In this document: positions 1 through 7,806 of the stretch, one piece after another
Layout: every line of letters begins with the position of its first letter
Position numbering within the stretch: the stretch's first letter is position 1
From: JACGMN01 sp964522635
Lineage (GTDB): Archaea; Halobacteriota; Syntropharchaeia; Alkanophagales; Methanospirareceae
Direction: 5' to 3'
Length of the DNA stretch: 21,871 nt
Assembly (NCBI GenBank): GCA_964522635.1
Contig: CAZFWT010000029.1
Span: 1 to 21,871 of the forward strand
Notes under the pieces: generated by a model
What the model saw: only the letters and a program-made list of their open reading frames with translations
What the model was told of the DNA's origin: nothing
The model's database searches: none
Position numbers and translations under genes: made by a program

Positions 1-115
1 ATCACCGCAAACATGACCTGCGGCAGCGGCACGGTAGTGCCCTCACCGGTGAATGTATGAATGTATGAATGATTGCACCCGCGAGCACACCCCGGTTGAC
101 CAGGACGGCCGCAAT
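1..115 (-). pseudogene. Edge remnant of an unidentified, possibly membrane, protein with an 8-bp duplication
   Basis: I do not recognise this gene. On the minus strand, the part from about 115 down to 70 reads GIAAVLVNRGVLAGAI, a hydrophobic coding-like peptide. The part from about 60 to the window edge reads TFTGEGTTVPLPQVMFAV in a different frame. The two frames meet at a tandem 8-mer (GAATGTAT twice on the plus strand, about 51-66). Removing one copy joins them into one continuous reading frame. An in-frame TAA lies just upstream of the hydrophobic part and no convincing start is visible, so the fragment also looks 5'-truncated. It lies downstream of the adenylylsulfate kinase-like gene on the same strand and runs out of the window. 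The coding call rests only on peptide character and the frame join. Confidence 0.25.
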
Positions 116-183
116 CCCTATTTAGTTGAATGACGACTCGAGCGGGCGGCGTAAGAATCGATTACACACGTACAGCCGTTATA

Positions 184-729
184 TCACACCGAGATAAATC
201 GCTCGAGGATAAAACCCATCACCTTCTCCGCGCTCTCCTCAACACTCATGCGCTCGCTGTCCACGACCACCTCGGGCTGCAGCGGCGCTTCGTACGGCAC
301 GTTCACGCCAGGTACCGTCGCTTCTTCCGCCTCGGCCTTCCGGTAAATACCCGAAGGAGCGTGTTCCGCTTTCCTCGCCCGTTCTCGTGCCCTGCAGGTC
401 TCTAGCGGGCAGGTGAGGTACACCTCCGCGAACTTCGGGATGACCTCCCGTGCACGGTTACGATATCGTCTGCGATTCGCCGTCGCATCAATGATCACCG
501 GCGTGCCCGAGTTCACGAGGAGTTTCGCCATATAGACCAGCGCTGCATAGACGATCTCGCGTTCTTCCTCCGAATACGTCGGTTTCGGCGTGATAAACTT
601 CCTGATCTCGTCGAGCTCGAGCACCGTTACCGTGCTGATGCCGCGCGCTTCCAACACGCTTCGTGTTCGCTGCGCAACGGCCGTCTTGCCACTGCCAGGA
701 AGGCCCGTTATCCACACTGCCCAGGTCAT
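184..729 (-). CDS. Adenylylsulfate kinase-like P-loop kinase (CysC family)
   Basis: A 181-residue P-loop kinase resembling APS kinase, which phosphorylates adenylylsulfate to PAPS in sulfate assimilation. The Walker A motif is GLPGSGKT (residues 9-16). The C-terminal half keeps the CysC layout: EVYLTCPLETCRARE, then GIYRKA and VPYEAPLQPE, matching the family's KGLYKKA and YE.P.PE blocks. The usual GDNIR segment reads ELDEIR. A frame extending 13 codons further upstream would overlap cdhE; I chose the ATG at 729 because it directly precedes the P-loop strand and begins 2 bases after the cdhE stop, implying co-transcription with cdhDE. Why an APS kinase should follow ACDS genes is unclear; it may act on another substrate. 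The family call is good, the exact substrate less certain. Confidence 0.75.
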   Translation of the reverse strand: MTWAVWITGLPGSGKTAVAQRTRSVLEARGISTVTVLELDEIRKFITPKPTYSEEEREIVYAALVYMAKLLVNSGTPVIIDATANRRRYRNRAREVIPKFAEVYLTCPLETCRARERARKAEHAPSGIYRKAEAEEATVPGVNVPYEAPLQPEVVVDSERMSVEESAEKVMGFILERFISV

Positions 730-731
730 GT

Positions 732-2144
732 TCAGTACGATTCCGGCGGCCAGTGCTCTTCCATCCACCCGGGTATACGGCCACTGTCTCGTGGCCCGAC
801 CAGCACGCGCCAGCCAGTAAGATCTTCGGTCTCGCCCGAGAGTCGCGCCGCAAGGCCGGGAAGCACCAGGGTCCGGTGCGTTACCTTCGATTCCGCTTCG
901 CAGAGCTCCAGCGTCTCTCGTACCTTATCCGCTGTGAGCTGCTCACCCGCCACTGAAGCCTCCACACCGATACCATCAGTGTCCGCAACCATCAAAAACG
1001 CATCGATCTTGTTGGACGAAAGATCGCTCTCGACCGTGTAGTACGTCAGCGCGAAATTCGTCGTGATGAAGAGCGGCGAATCCTGCGTCGGTGCCCCGAC
1101 CGCGCGCAGACCGGGCTCGACACTTACCGGGCGTCGAGGATCAGTGTAGATGTTTGCCGCGAGCGTGCGCACGGAGATCAACGAATGCGGCTCGATCGAG
1201 TGCAGTATCATGATATCCGCGTATTTGATGATGCCGATGGTCGCGAGCATGGCCTCCCAGTAGGAAGCTGCTATCGCGTCTTCTTGCTCGTAGATCAGCC
1301 AGGCCGTCATCGGCACGGCCAGTAACGGATAAGCAACGCCGTCATTACCGTCCACGATCCCTGCACGTCGAAGTTGCACGAAGTTCGCAAAGCTTGCTGC
1401 GAGCCCTTTACCCGTGGGGAACATGCCGGGATCCAGAACGAGATCCGTAAGACCTGCCGACGCGAACGTCGCTGCGAGACTGGCGAGCTCATTGAAATCC
1501 AGTGAAAACACCGCCACAGGAACGCTATAGCTCTTCGCCAGGTTCAGAACAGCCTGCCAGTTGGCTTTCGTCGCTGCATAGAGCAGTGGAGTACGATCAG
1601 CTACCAGTTTCAACCCCGATTCCAGAACGACCGGGTCGAGAGAGCAGAGCACGAGCGGTAAGTCCGTCTCCTCTGCTACCCGCTTCACACAGGTTGCAAA
1701 CGCTTGCGCATCGCCCGAAACGGCGCGAATCGCGATCGCGTCAACCATGAGAAAATCGCCAATGTAAAACTTCCGCCAATCCGCTATACGACGTACGCGC
1801 TCTCTCAACGCAGCCTCGTCCAGCGTATCCCAGACGTCAAACACCAACGCGGTTCGATTGAAGAAGGTGAGCTCATGCCGATGCATCACGTCCTCACCGC
1901 CTATCTGCAGCGCTTTCGAGCCTGTGCCGATCGTGACTGCGCGAATCTCCGGCGCTAACCGGTCTGTCAGCTGCTTTGCCTTCTCTGCGTACTGCGCATC
2001 TGCAAAGAGGGGTTTACAATCCGCTAAAACCCTCCCACGCTCTTTCAACAGCGACGCAAACGCCAAACAGGTCTTCTCGCCGCATTCACCACAGTTTGTC
2101 CCCGGGAGATACTTCCAGATCTCCATCGGGCTCTTCAGCTTCAT
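732..2144 (-). CDS. cdhE: ACDS complex gamma subunit, corrinoid/Fe-S protein large subunit
   Basis: A 470-residue CdhE. With CdhD it forms the corrinoid iron-sulfur protein that carries a methyl group between tetrahydro(methano/sarcina)pterin and the A-cluster of CdhC in the cytoplasmic acetyl-CoA decarbonylase/synthase complex. The N terminus has the [4Fe-4S] cysteine set typical of the family: Cys18, Cys21, Cys26 and Cys43 (NCGECGEKTC followed by ADCKP). A TIM-barrel-like middle and a C-terminal corrinoid-binding region follow, and the length is normal. The start overlaps the cdhD stop as ATGA (2141-2144), so translation is probably coupled. The downstream kinase-like gene begins 2 bases after the stop. 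All family-defining elements are present and I see no lesion. Confidence 0.96.
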   Translation of the reverse strand: MKLKSPMEIWKYLPGTNCGECGEKTCLAFASLLKERGRVLADCKPLFADAQYAEKAKQLTDRLAPEIRAVTIGTGSKALQIGGEDVMHRHELTFFNRTALVFDVWDTLDEAALRERVRRIADWRKFYIGDFLMVDAIAIRAVSGDAQAFATCVKRVAEETDLPLVLCSLDPVVLESGLKLVADRTPLLYAATKANWQAVLNLAKSYSVPVAVFSLDFNELASLAATFASAGLTDLVLDPGMFPTGKGLAASFANFVQLRRAGIVDGNDGVAYPLLAVPMTAWLIYEQEDAIAASYWEAMLATIGIIKYADIMILHSIEPHSLISVRTLAANIYTDPRRPVSVEPGLRAVGAPTQDSPLFITTNFALTYYTVESDLSSNKIDAFLMVADTDGIGVEASVAGEQLTADKVRETLELCEAESKVTHRTLVLPGLAARLSGETEDLTGWRVLVGPRDSGRIPGWMEEHWPPESY

Positions 2145-3409
2145 CGCTTACCCGCACCTCCCGACCACGTGACCCAATCCTCAAGCGAGATCTCCTGTGC
2201 TGCTTCTGGCGCTTCCTGCGCGCCGAACAGCAGCTGCGTCATGCTCTTGACTCCCGCTACGGCTTTGGGATGCATCATCATGAACAACTCGCCACCAGCA
2301 AGCCCAAGCGTCAAGCCCGTTATGACCTCATATGCCAGACCACGGTACGCTGCCGGGCCCCAGTCTGAATCCTCCTTGATCGGCGATTCTTTCATCCACG
2401 CCTCGCGCGCACCCCAGGCGTTCGTGATGCCGCAGGAAATGGGAAAGGCCAGATCAGTATCGCCCTTTAACGCCGCAATTCTGATCCGCTCTATATTGGT
2501 GAACGCGTAATCCAAACCGTAGCCGAGCGCTGCCGTCGTGGGATCAATGACGATATCCGCCCGTGGCACCCCGAGCTTGAACAAATACCGGTTCAAGGTC
2601 TTCTGCGCGTTAATATCGAGCTGCGTCCACGAGAGCACCGCGTGCCCGTACGTAACGGCAGCCTTTGCTATCCGCTCGTAGTCCATATTCAGGTTCGCGG
2701 AGGCGATGAGACATCGCTCACCCTCCGCAGCCGCAGCAGCAGCCTCAAGCACCGCCGGGTCCTTTTCCGGATTGCCCGAGCCACCGATGATCAACGGCAC
2801 CTTCACCGCCTGTAAGACCTCTTCAACGGTCTTCGCCGCCTCTCGTGCCGGGGTATCGCCGAGCATCGGATCCGTGCTGATCAGATGGATAGTAACCATC
2901 TCCGCCCCGAACTCTTGGACATTCTTCCTCGCCCATTCTCCGGGGTCTTCCATGACATCCGCATAATGAGCTCTCACTGCTTTCGCCAGGGGGATGGGCA
3001 TATCAAAACAATCAAGGGAGATAGTGGGTGCATGCGGCATGGGCGCGTCGAAATTATAGAACGGTAAGGCTTGCTCGCCTCCGATCGTTACCGTGCAGGC
3101 GCGCGTACCACCGTCTGCCGCAGTGGCACCGAGCGTGACCGCCTCTATCTTTCCCGGCCATTCGGTTCGCCGTGCTTCGAAGGTCACCGGCCGGTATTCT
3201 ACCGGTTTGGCCGCCTCTAGCGCTACAGCCGCCCCGGGTATGCCGAGCGCCGCTCGTAACGCCTGATCAAGCACAGGAGGTAGGGTGACCCCCCGTGTAC
3301 TTCCGAATTCGAGTTCAATATCGCCAAGGATCTTGACATCCTCCAACGCCACAATATCGTACTCGCTCAGCATCCGCACTAAATCAGCCAGCGTTAGCTT
3401 CTTCTCCAT
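2141..3409 (-). CDS. cdhD: ACDS complex delta subunit, corrinoid/Fe-S protein small subunit
   Basis: A 422-residue CdhD, the TIM-barrel partner of CdhE in the corrinoid iron-sulfur protein, which takes part in methyl transfer between the pterin and the corrinoid. Recognisable blocks include ISLDCFDMPIPLAKAVR, LIIGGSGNPEKDPAVLEA, DPTTAALGYGLDYAFTNIER and ITNAWGAREAWMKE, all characteristic of CdhD. Length is normal for the family. It starts 27 bases after the isopentenyl phosphate kinase stop and ends in an ATGA overlap with cdhE, so it lies in the middle of a five-gene transcription unit (ubiX, ipk, cdhD, cdhE, kinase-like gene). The Shine-Dalgarno region in the short gap is purine-rich but weak. 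Confidence 0.95.
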   Translation of the reverse strand: MEKKLTLADLVRMLSEYDIVALEDVKILGDIELEFGSTRGVTLPPVLDQALRAALGIPGAAVALEAAKPVEYRPVTFEARRTEWPGKIEAVTLGATAADGGTRACTVTIGGEQALPFYNFDAPMPHAPTISLDCFDMPIPLAKAVRAHYADVMEDPGEWARKNVQEFGAEMVTIHLISTDPMLGDTPAREAAKTVEEVLQAVKVPLIIGGSGNPEKDPAVLEAAAAAAEGERCLIASANLNMDYERIAKAAVTYGHAVLSWTQLDINAQKTLNRYLFKLGVPRADIVIDPTTAALGYGLDYAFTNIERIRIAALKGDTDLAFPISCGITNAWGAREAWMKESPIKEDSDWGPAAYRGLAYEVITGLTLGLAGGELFMMMHPKAVAGVKSMTQLLFGAQEAPEAAQEISLEDWVTWSGGAGKR

Positions 3410-3436
3410 TTCCGTAACTCTCTTGGTGCTCCTCGT

Positions 3437-4285
3437 TTATAGCTTTTCTACACGCCCCCGTGTATGTACCGGTTTAATACGGGTTCCAATGCCGCGCTGC
3501 CCTGCTAACGCCCGCTTCAGGTTGCCTGACGCTCCGCTCAGGATCTCGCACTCAATACCGCGCTCCGCGATCCTAACGAGCTCCTTGACTTTGCTCGCCA
3601 TGCCTCCGGTTACATCCACGGCATATGAGCCACTCAGATACCCCTCGATATCCGAGAGCTGCTCAAGCTCAATTTCCGGTATGATTCGCGCTTTCTCGTC
3701 TTTGTGCGGATCGGCGGTATAAACACCATTCACCAAACCAAGAATCAGCACGCGTGCCGGTTGGAGCAGGGCACTTAAGTGCAGGAAGAGCTGCTCCGTG
3801 CTAACAATTGCACAACCCCGCGCGGTATCAAAGACGCAGTCACCAAAGATGACCGGGACAAGACCATGCTCGAGCGCCGCCTCCAGGGGCTGGGCGAAGA
3901 ACTCAACGATCTCACCATTCGTTGTGATACAGCATGCCGACGGTTGGATAGAGACCGCGTTAATCGCGTAATCCGTCATGACGTCCACAATGAGCCGATT
4001 TAAGGTTGACGCGGCATTCTGGCATAACGCGAACCCGCGTACGCTGGTATCCTGGATGAAGCCCTCCCCGGTCCTGTAGCTCTGCGCAACGGGATGCGGG
4101 AACGAGCCCCCGCCGTGCCCGATCAGCACCTGCAGCTGGGAATCGGCCTCAAGCGCTTCCTTAAGCTCCTTCACGAGGCGCGTGACCACCCCGTAGTTGA
4201 TGGTGAAAGGCGCGTTCTTTTCCGTAATGAGCGAACCTCCCAATTTGACAAAGACTAACTCATTCTGGTCAGCGTGAATCGTCAT
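3437..4285 (-). CDS. Isopentenyl phosphate kinase
   Basis: A 282-residue amino-acid-kinase-fold enzyme that phosphorylates isopentenyl phosphate to isopentenyl diphosphate, the last step of the archaeal mevalonate route. The N terminus has FVKLGGSLIT, with the nucleotide-binding lysine and glycine pair. The substrate block is IGHGGGSFPH (about residues 55-64), which carries the His of the IPK signature; the usual form is GGGSFGH, here Pro replaces Gly. The C-terminal DVTGGMASKVKEL block is also typical. The ATG at 4285 is supported by a strong Shine-Dalgarno sequence, AAGGAGGT, nine bases upstream inside the ubiX 3' end; the two genes overlap by 17 bases. Linkage to ubiX and GGPP synthase supports a role in ether-lipid precursor supply. 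Confidence 0.93.
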   Translation of the reverse strand: MTIHADQNELVFVKLGGSLITEKNAPFTINYGVVTRLVKELKEALEADSQLQVLIGHGGGSFPHPVAQSYRTGEGFIQDTSVRGFALCQNAASTLNRLIVDVMTDYAINAVSIQPSACCITTNGEIVEFFAQPLEAALEHGLVPVIFGDCVFDTARGCAIVSTEQLFLHLSALLQPARVLILGLVNGVYTADPHKDEKARIIPEIELEQLSDIEGYLSGSYAVDVTGGMASKVKELVRIAERGIECEILSGASGNLKRALAGQRGIGTRIKPVHTRGRVEKL

Positions 4286-4856
4286 CTGCGCTACCTCCTT
4301 CTGGCTTCTGCCACCGCTCGATCAGTTCGTGGGGAATGGCGAATTGGTCAAGGATCTTGGCGATGATATAATCTACCACCTCAAGGATCGTCGTCGGGTG
4401 ATGATAAAACGCAGTTATAGGGGGGATGATCGTGACGCCCATTCGCCTCAGCCTGAGCAGATTTTCAAGATGCGTCTCGTGCAGCGGCGTCTCCCGTGGG
4501 ACGATAATGAGCTTTCGGTTCTCCTTCAGCATCACGTCGCTGCAGCGAAGGAGAAGATTGTCCGCGATACCGTGCGCCATCTTCGCCACGGTGTTCATCG
4601 TGCACGGAATGATGATCATACCGTCGCGAGATTGAGAGCCGCTGGCAATGTCCGCCGCAAAGTCCGCAATATCCCACCGCGTCGTTGCGAGTGCCGCAAA
4701 GTCCGCGATTGAGAGCCCAAGCTCGTAGTGGATCAGGTAGTCCGCGGGCTCAGTAACGATCAAATCGACCTCCACGCTCTCCTCGTTCAGTACCTCCAAC
4801 AGTCTTTTTGCGTAAATGACTCCGCTCGCGCCCGTAACGCCCACAACTAACCGCAT
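4269..4856 (-). CDS. ubiX: UbiX-family flavin prenyltransferase
   Basis: A 195-residue UbiX/Pad1 flavoprotein that joins a dimethylallyl group to FMN, giving the prenylated FMN used by UbiD-type decarboxylases. The N terminus MRLVVGVTGASGVIYAKRLL holds the FMN-binding TGASG motif; IIIPCTMNTVAKMAHGIADN, RKLIIVPRETPLHETHL and ITAFYHHPTTI are all signature UbiX blocks. A GTG four codons upstream is possible, but the ATG at 4856 has GAGGTG nine bases before it and matches the family start. It overlaps the isopentenyl phosphate kinase by 17 bases. Established work on the archaeal mevalonate pathway makes the decarboxylase forming isopentenyl phosphate a UbiD-type enzyme needing this cofactor, so the pairing is functional rather than accidental (inference). 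Confidence 0.92.
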   Translation of the reverse strand: MRLVVGVTGASGVIYAKRLLEVLNEESVEVDLIVTEPADYLIHYELGLSIADFAALATTRWDIADFAADIASGSQSRDGMIIIPCTMNTVAKMAHGIADNLLLRCSDVMLKENRKLIIVPRETPLHETHLENLLRLRRMGVTIIPPITAFYHHPTTILEVVDYIIAKILDQFAIPHELIERWQKPEGGSADDDSR

Positions 4857-4907
4857 CCGCGATAGCACCTCACATAGTATAAGTCCTCACGGCAAAAGTT
4901 ACTTTGG

Positions 4908-4930
4908 CTTCAATTTAACCTGCACACGCA
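4908..4930 (-). promoter_or_regulatory. Candidate promoter of the ubiX-ipk-cdhDE unit
   Basis: On the minus strand the spacer between the GGPP synthase and ubiX contains GGTTAAATTGAAG, a TATA-like element about 55-70 bases upstream of the ubiX ATG, leaving room for a leader that carries the GAGGTG ribosome site. A second AT-rich element, ACTTATACTATG (about 4875-4887), lies too close to the start for a leadered message. It follows a T-rich terminator-like stretch, which suggests that ubiX begins a new transcript. Judged by eye only. Confidence 0.35.
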
Positions 4931-4950
4931 CGCACACACACAAAAAAAAA
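4922..4950 (-). terminator. T9 run plus GT-rich tract, likely terminator after GGPP synthase
   Basis: Read on the minus strand, nine consecutive T residues (4942-4950) are followed by an alternating GT/GC tract (4922-4941). Archaeal RNA polymerase terminates at oligo-T in the non-template strand, and this run lies about 65 bases past the GGPP synthase stop and before the ubiX promoter region. No strong hairpin precedes it. Confidence 0.5.
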
Positions 4951-5013
4951 CGATGAATGGTCGTCAAATAAGATCGAAACCAGCCACCACGAAATTCCAG
5001 AAGGCCCGCCCTG

Positions 5014-6096
5014 TTAGTACTCCCGTCTTCCAATGAAATCCGCGATCTTCACGAGGAACTCCTTCGCCTCGTCCCTGAACTCCGATCCTGAGATGGTCGC
5101 AACCGCCTTTTCGGTCAGCTCTCGTACAAGCGCCTTCGAATACTCGAGCGAGCCTGTCGCTTTGACGATCGCGCGAACCACTTCGACCTTCTCATCCGTC
5201 ACCGCCTCGTTGCCCAACGCGTTAAAGATGACCGCTTTCTCCGCTTCGCTGCACCGCTCCAGCGCGTGCAGGATCAGGAGCGTCTTCTTGCCCTCACGGA
5301 TATCGGAGCCGACGGGTTTGCCCGTTTTACCCTCCGAACCGAACAGGCCGAGGATATCGTCCTGGATCTGGAACGCCAGACCCAGAGGGATGCCATAGTT
5401 GCTGAGTACCCTCAAATCCGCCTCAGTTGCCCCAGCGAGGAGCGCGCCAATATGGAGTGGCCCTTCGATGGTGTAGCTCGCCGTCTTCAAGTGGTGGATC
5501 GTGAGGATCTCATCCTCGCTGAAGCTACCCTTCCGTTCTGCCGTGAGATCCAGGATCTGGCCGTAACCGACGTTCTTAACGATTTTCGCGTACGCCGCCA
5601 GTGCCTTCTGGACATACTCGCTCTTAAATGACGACGTGGCTAAGACCTCCGTGCCGTACGATTCCAATAAATCGCCCCCCACGATTGCGACATTCTCGCC
5701 GAACTTATGCGCCTTGTTTATCCCGAATTGCCGCTCACAGAGCTCCCTGCAGAGGATATGAAAGGTCGTTTTGCCGCGCCGCAGCTCATCCTCATCCATG
5801 ATGTCATCGTGAATCAGAAGATAGCTCTGCATCAGCTCGAGCGAGATGGCCGCATCGAGGATTGCCCCGTCGTTCTCCGCACGAAGGCATTTGTAGCCGT
5901 AGATACAGAAGATTGGTCTGAGTCGTTTGCCGCCGCGCAGCGTATACTCTTTCGCGCCGGCAACCACGTCTCGGGTGTGCTTCGAGATACAGGACGCTTC
6001 CTCTATCTTAGCATCGAAGAACAACGCGAGTCGTGCGTTTATCTGCTTTTGGTACTGTTCTAGGAGGCCGGTTATATCAGCTGTGATCGCCCTCAC
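5014..6096 (-). CDS. Short-chain polyprenyl diphosphate synthase (GGPP/farnesyl diphosphate synthase)
   Basis: A 360-residue trans-prenyltransferase that condenses IPP with allylic diphosphates to give the C20 precursor of archaeal lipids. Visible motifs are GGKRLRP (55-61), the first Asp-rich motif DDIMD (97-101), KTASYTIEGP around 204-213, the second Asp-rich motif QDDI (245-248), and GSDIREGKKT. Tyr92 is the fifth residue before the first Asp-rich motif; an aromatic there is the known chain-length determinant of archaeal type I GGPP synthases, which favours C20 product (inference). The start is a GTG with AGGTGAGG immediately upstream. The gene lies 61 bases after cdhC on the same strand and is followed by a T9 run, so it probably shares a transcript with cdhC. 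Confidence 0.93.
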   Translation of the reverse strand: MRAITADITGLLEQYQKQINARLALFFDAKIEEASCISKHTRDVVAGAKEYTLRGGKRLRPIFCIYGYKCLRAENDGAILDAAISLELMQSYLLIHDDIMDEDELRRGKTTFHILCRELCERQFGINKAHKFGENVAIVGGDLLESYGTEVLATSSFKSEYVQKALAAYAKIVKNVGYGQILDLTAERKGSFSEDEILTIHHLKTASYTIEGPLHIGALLAGATEADLRVLSNYGIPLGLAFQIQDDILGLFGSEGKTGKPVGSDIREGKKTLLILHALERCSEAEKAVIFNALGNEAVTDEKVEVVRAIVKATGSLEYSKALVRELTEKAVATISGSEFRDEAKEFLVKIADFIGRREY

Positions 6097-6157
6097 CCCT
6101 CACCTGCTACTCACAAGATTTCTTTAAAAGGCCTTTTGCTATAAGTCACTTTCCAGG

Positions 6158-7642
6158 CTACTTCGCTTCTCGCTTCTTGATAATGATCTTGCCGATCCGG
6201 ATATCCGCATCTTTGAGGATTATTGTTACCGGAGATGCGCCACCTGCTTGCATCAGTTGCGCAAGCGGAACCGGTGATATGGCTTCTGCCGCCGATATCA
6301 CCCCACCCGGTAGTTCCGCTTCTGTAGCCCTCGCAACTCCAGCCTCCGCCACTGCCGCGACCGCTGCAGGAGCAACCCAGCCGTCCGTAATTTGGACGCC
6401 GTCGGCCGCGCGCACCACACCCGTCACTACCGGGTGCTCAATATTCCGTAAGAAGTCACGCAGCTCATTGATGTTCTTCACGTCTTTCTCGGTCGCGATC
6501 TTGTCCCACAGCTCCGTGGGTATAGCATCCTGCACGCGCTCCTTGAGATCAGACGCCATCCAGACCACGCGCTGCCAGCCACCGTCATACTGGATGAATT
6601 TCGGGCTGTAGAAATATTGGATACCAATGCCAAGGAACCCCTCCACCTGCTTGCCGCCACCAACTGAGCTCGCAATCGAAGAGAACGGCAGCCCGATCGG
6701 GGTATCTGCAACCTGAGAGCCGCGATGCACCCAGCCGATACCATCAACCTCGGGAATATAAAAACCCGCGACCTCAAAACACCCGCAACTGGTGTGCGGC
6801 TGCTTGAGGAACGAATGGAGCTTGATCGAATTGAACTCGCCGCCTGACAACTTCAAGGCCGCTTCATTGACGCCCGTATACTCCCCACCTATCGGATCGA
6901 TGCAGTCGCCCTTGGGTATGGGTGCATTCGGGCCTTCCGGGTCAACCCGCGCGGCCGCCCGCGAGTCAAACCAGTTCATCGCACCGCAGAGCGCGGTTCG
7001 ATCGGGAGAGACTACGCAGACGTTCGTCGGCGCAAACGACTGGCAGAGCGTGCACTGATAAAATTCGTCCACATCCTCGTCGTGGAGGTCCCGTACCCGG
7101 AGATCGCGCGCTTCATAGATCTTGTTCGCCTCCTCCAGCCGCTTGAGCACCTCGCCCTCCTCGGTGATGTACGTGGCTTCCATCTTCTCGATGAACGGCA
7201 GTTCCGCCTTGAAGAGCGTAATACTCGCCTTTGCTATCTGATTAAGCGATTTCAATCCCTTCTTGACGGCATCCTTGCTGATTCGGATCCAGATCTCCGA
7301 GCGCTGGTTGAGGTGCATATAGCCCTGCAGATAGCCCTGGAACTCGTGATTCCGACGCTCAATCACCGGTTCAAGATCCTTCTCGATCTGCTCGCCATAG
7401 ACCCGGTAAATCATGGCGTACGGGTACTGCCCGCCTTCTTCCATCTCCTCCAGATCAGGTCCAATGAGCGTCACCTTACCGTCTGTGATCTTCTCGGGAT
7501 CGGGCTCGAAGAGCACAAGCTCAAAGCCCGACCTGCTTGGTCCGCCCAGCTCAACGTACATCCCCGCTTTCCTTACCCGCTCGCCCTCGTACATCGGATT
7601 GATGTCGAAAGGGAATTTCTCATCCGTTACTGGCTCGGCCAT
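6158..7642 (-). CDS. cdhC: ACDS complex beta subunit, acetyl-CoA synthase (A-cluster)
   Basis: A 494-residue CdhC, the catalytic subunit that makes or cleaves acetyl-CoA from CO, CoA and a corrinoid-bound methyl group at its Ni-Ni-[4Fe-4S] A-cluster. All A-cluster ligands are visible: Cys197, Cys200, Cys209 and Cys219 (spacing C-x2-C-x8-C-x9-C) and the Cys286-Gly-Cys288 motif in TSCGCFEV that binds the distal nickel. The block IGLPFSSIASSVGGGKQVEGF is also typical. After about residue 410 comes an Ala/Val-rich linker and a basic tail (ILKDADIRIGKIIIKKREAK), as in archaeal CdhC. The ATG is preceded by GGGGGGAGAAGG. Its partners cdhD and cdhE lie three genes downstream; cdhA, cdhB and a Ni-insertion ATPase are absent from this window. 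Confidence 0.97.
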   Translation of the reverse strand: MAEPVTDEKFPFDINPMYEGERVRKAGMYVELGGPSRSGFELVLFEPDPEKITDGKVTLIGPDLEEMEEGGQYPYAMIYRVYGEQIEKDLEPVIERRNHEFQGYLQGYMHLNQRSEIWIRISKDAVKKGLKSLNQIAKASITLFKAELPFIEKMEATYITEEGEVLKRLEEANKIYEARDLRVRDLHDEDVDEFYQCTLCQSFAPTNVCVVSPDRTALCGAMNWFDSRAAARVDPEGPNAPIPKGDCIDPIGGEYTGVNEAALKLSGGEFNSIKLHSFLKQPHTSCGCFEVAGFYIPEVDGIGWVHRGSQVADTPIGLPFSSIASSVGGGKQVEGFLGIGIQYFYSPKFIQYDGGWQRVVWMASDLKERVQDAIPTELWDKIATEKDVKNINELRDFLRNIEHPVVTGVVRAADGVQITDGWVAPAAVAAVAEAGVARATEAELPGGVISAAEAISPVPLAQLMQAGGASPVTIILKDADIRIGKIIIKKREAK

Positions 7643-7661
7643 CTTCTATCCTTCTCCCCCC

Positions 7662-7698
7662 TGTATAAATGTAAAAGAGAGCGGGCGTTTTAAAAATC
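7662..7698 (-). promoter_or_regulatory. Candidate cdhC promoter region
   Basis: Upstream of cdhC on the minus strand are two TATA-like elements: GATTTTTAAAACG (about 7686-7698) and ATTTATACA (7662-7670). The first is placed so that transcription would begin about 20-25 bases before the ATG and include the Gly-rich Shine-Dalgarno sequence; the second would give a leaderless message, which fits less well. Not tested beyond visual inspection. Confidence 0.4.
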
Positions 7699-7806
7699 TT
7701 TCAAAGCCTTCGCCGCGCGTACTGCAACGCCTCGCTCACAGTCGTCTTCGCAAGGAGAGCGCGGATTCTGAGGTTCGGACGAATCACACTCGCTCGCGCG
7801 TTTCGT

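Noticed and set aside
4922..4950. CA/GT repeat and A9 as a functional microsatellite or replication element
   Set aside because: Its place just after the GGPP synthase gene, with T9 on the coding strand, is explained by transcription termination; no origin-like repeats or replication genes are near.
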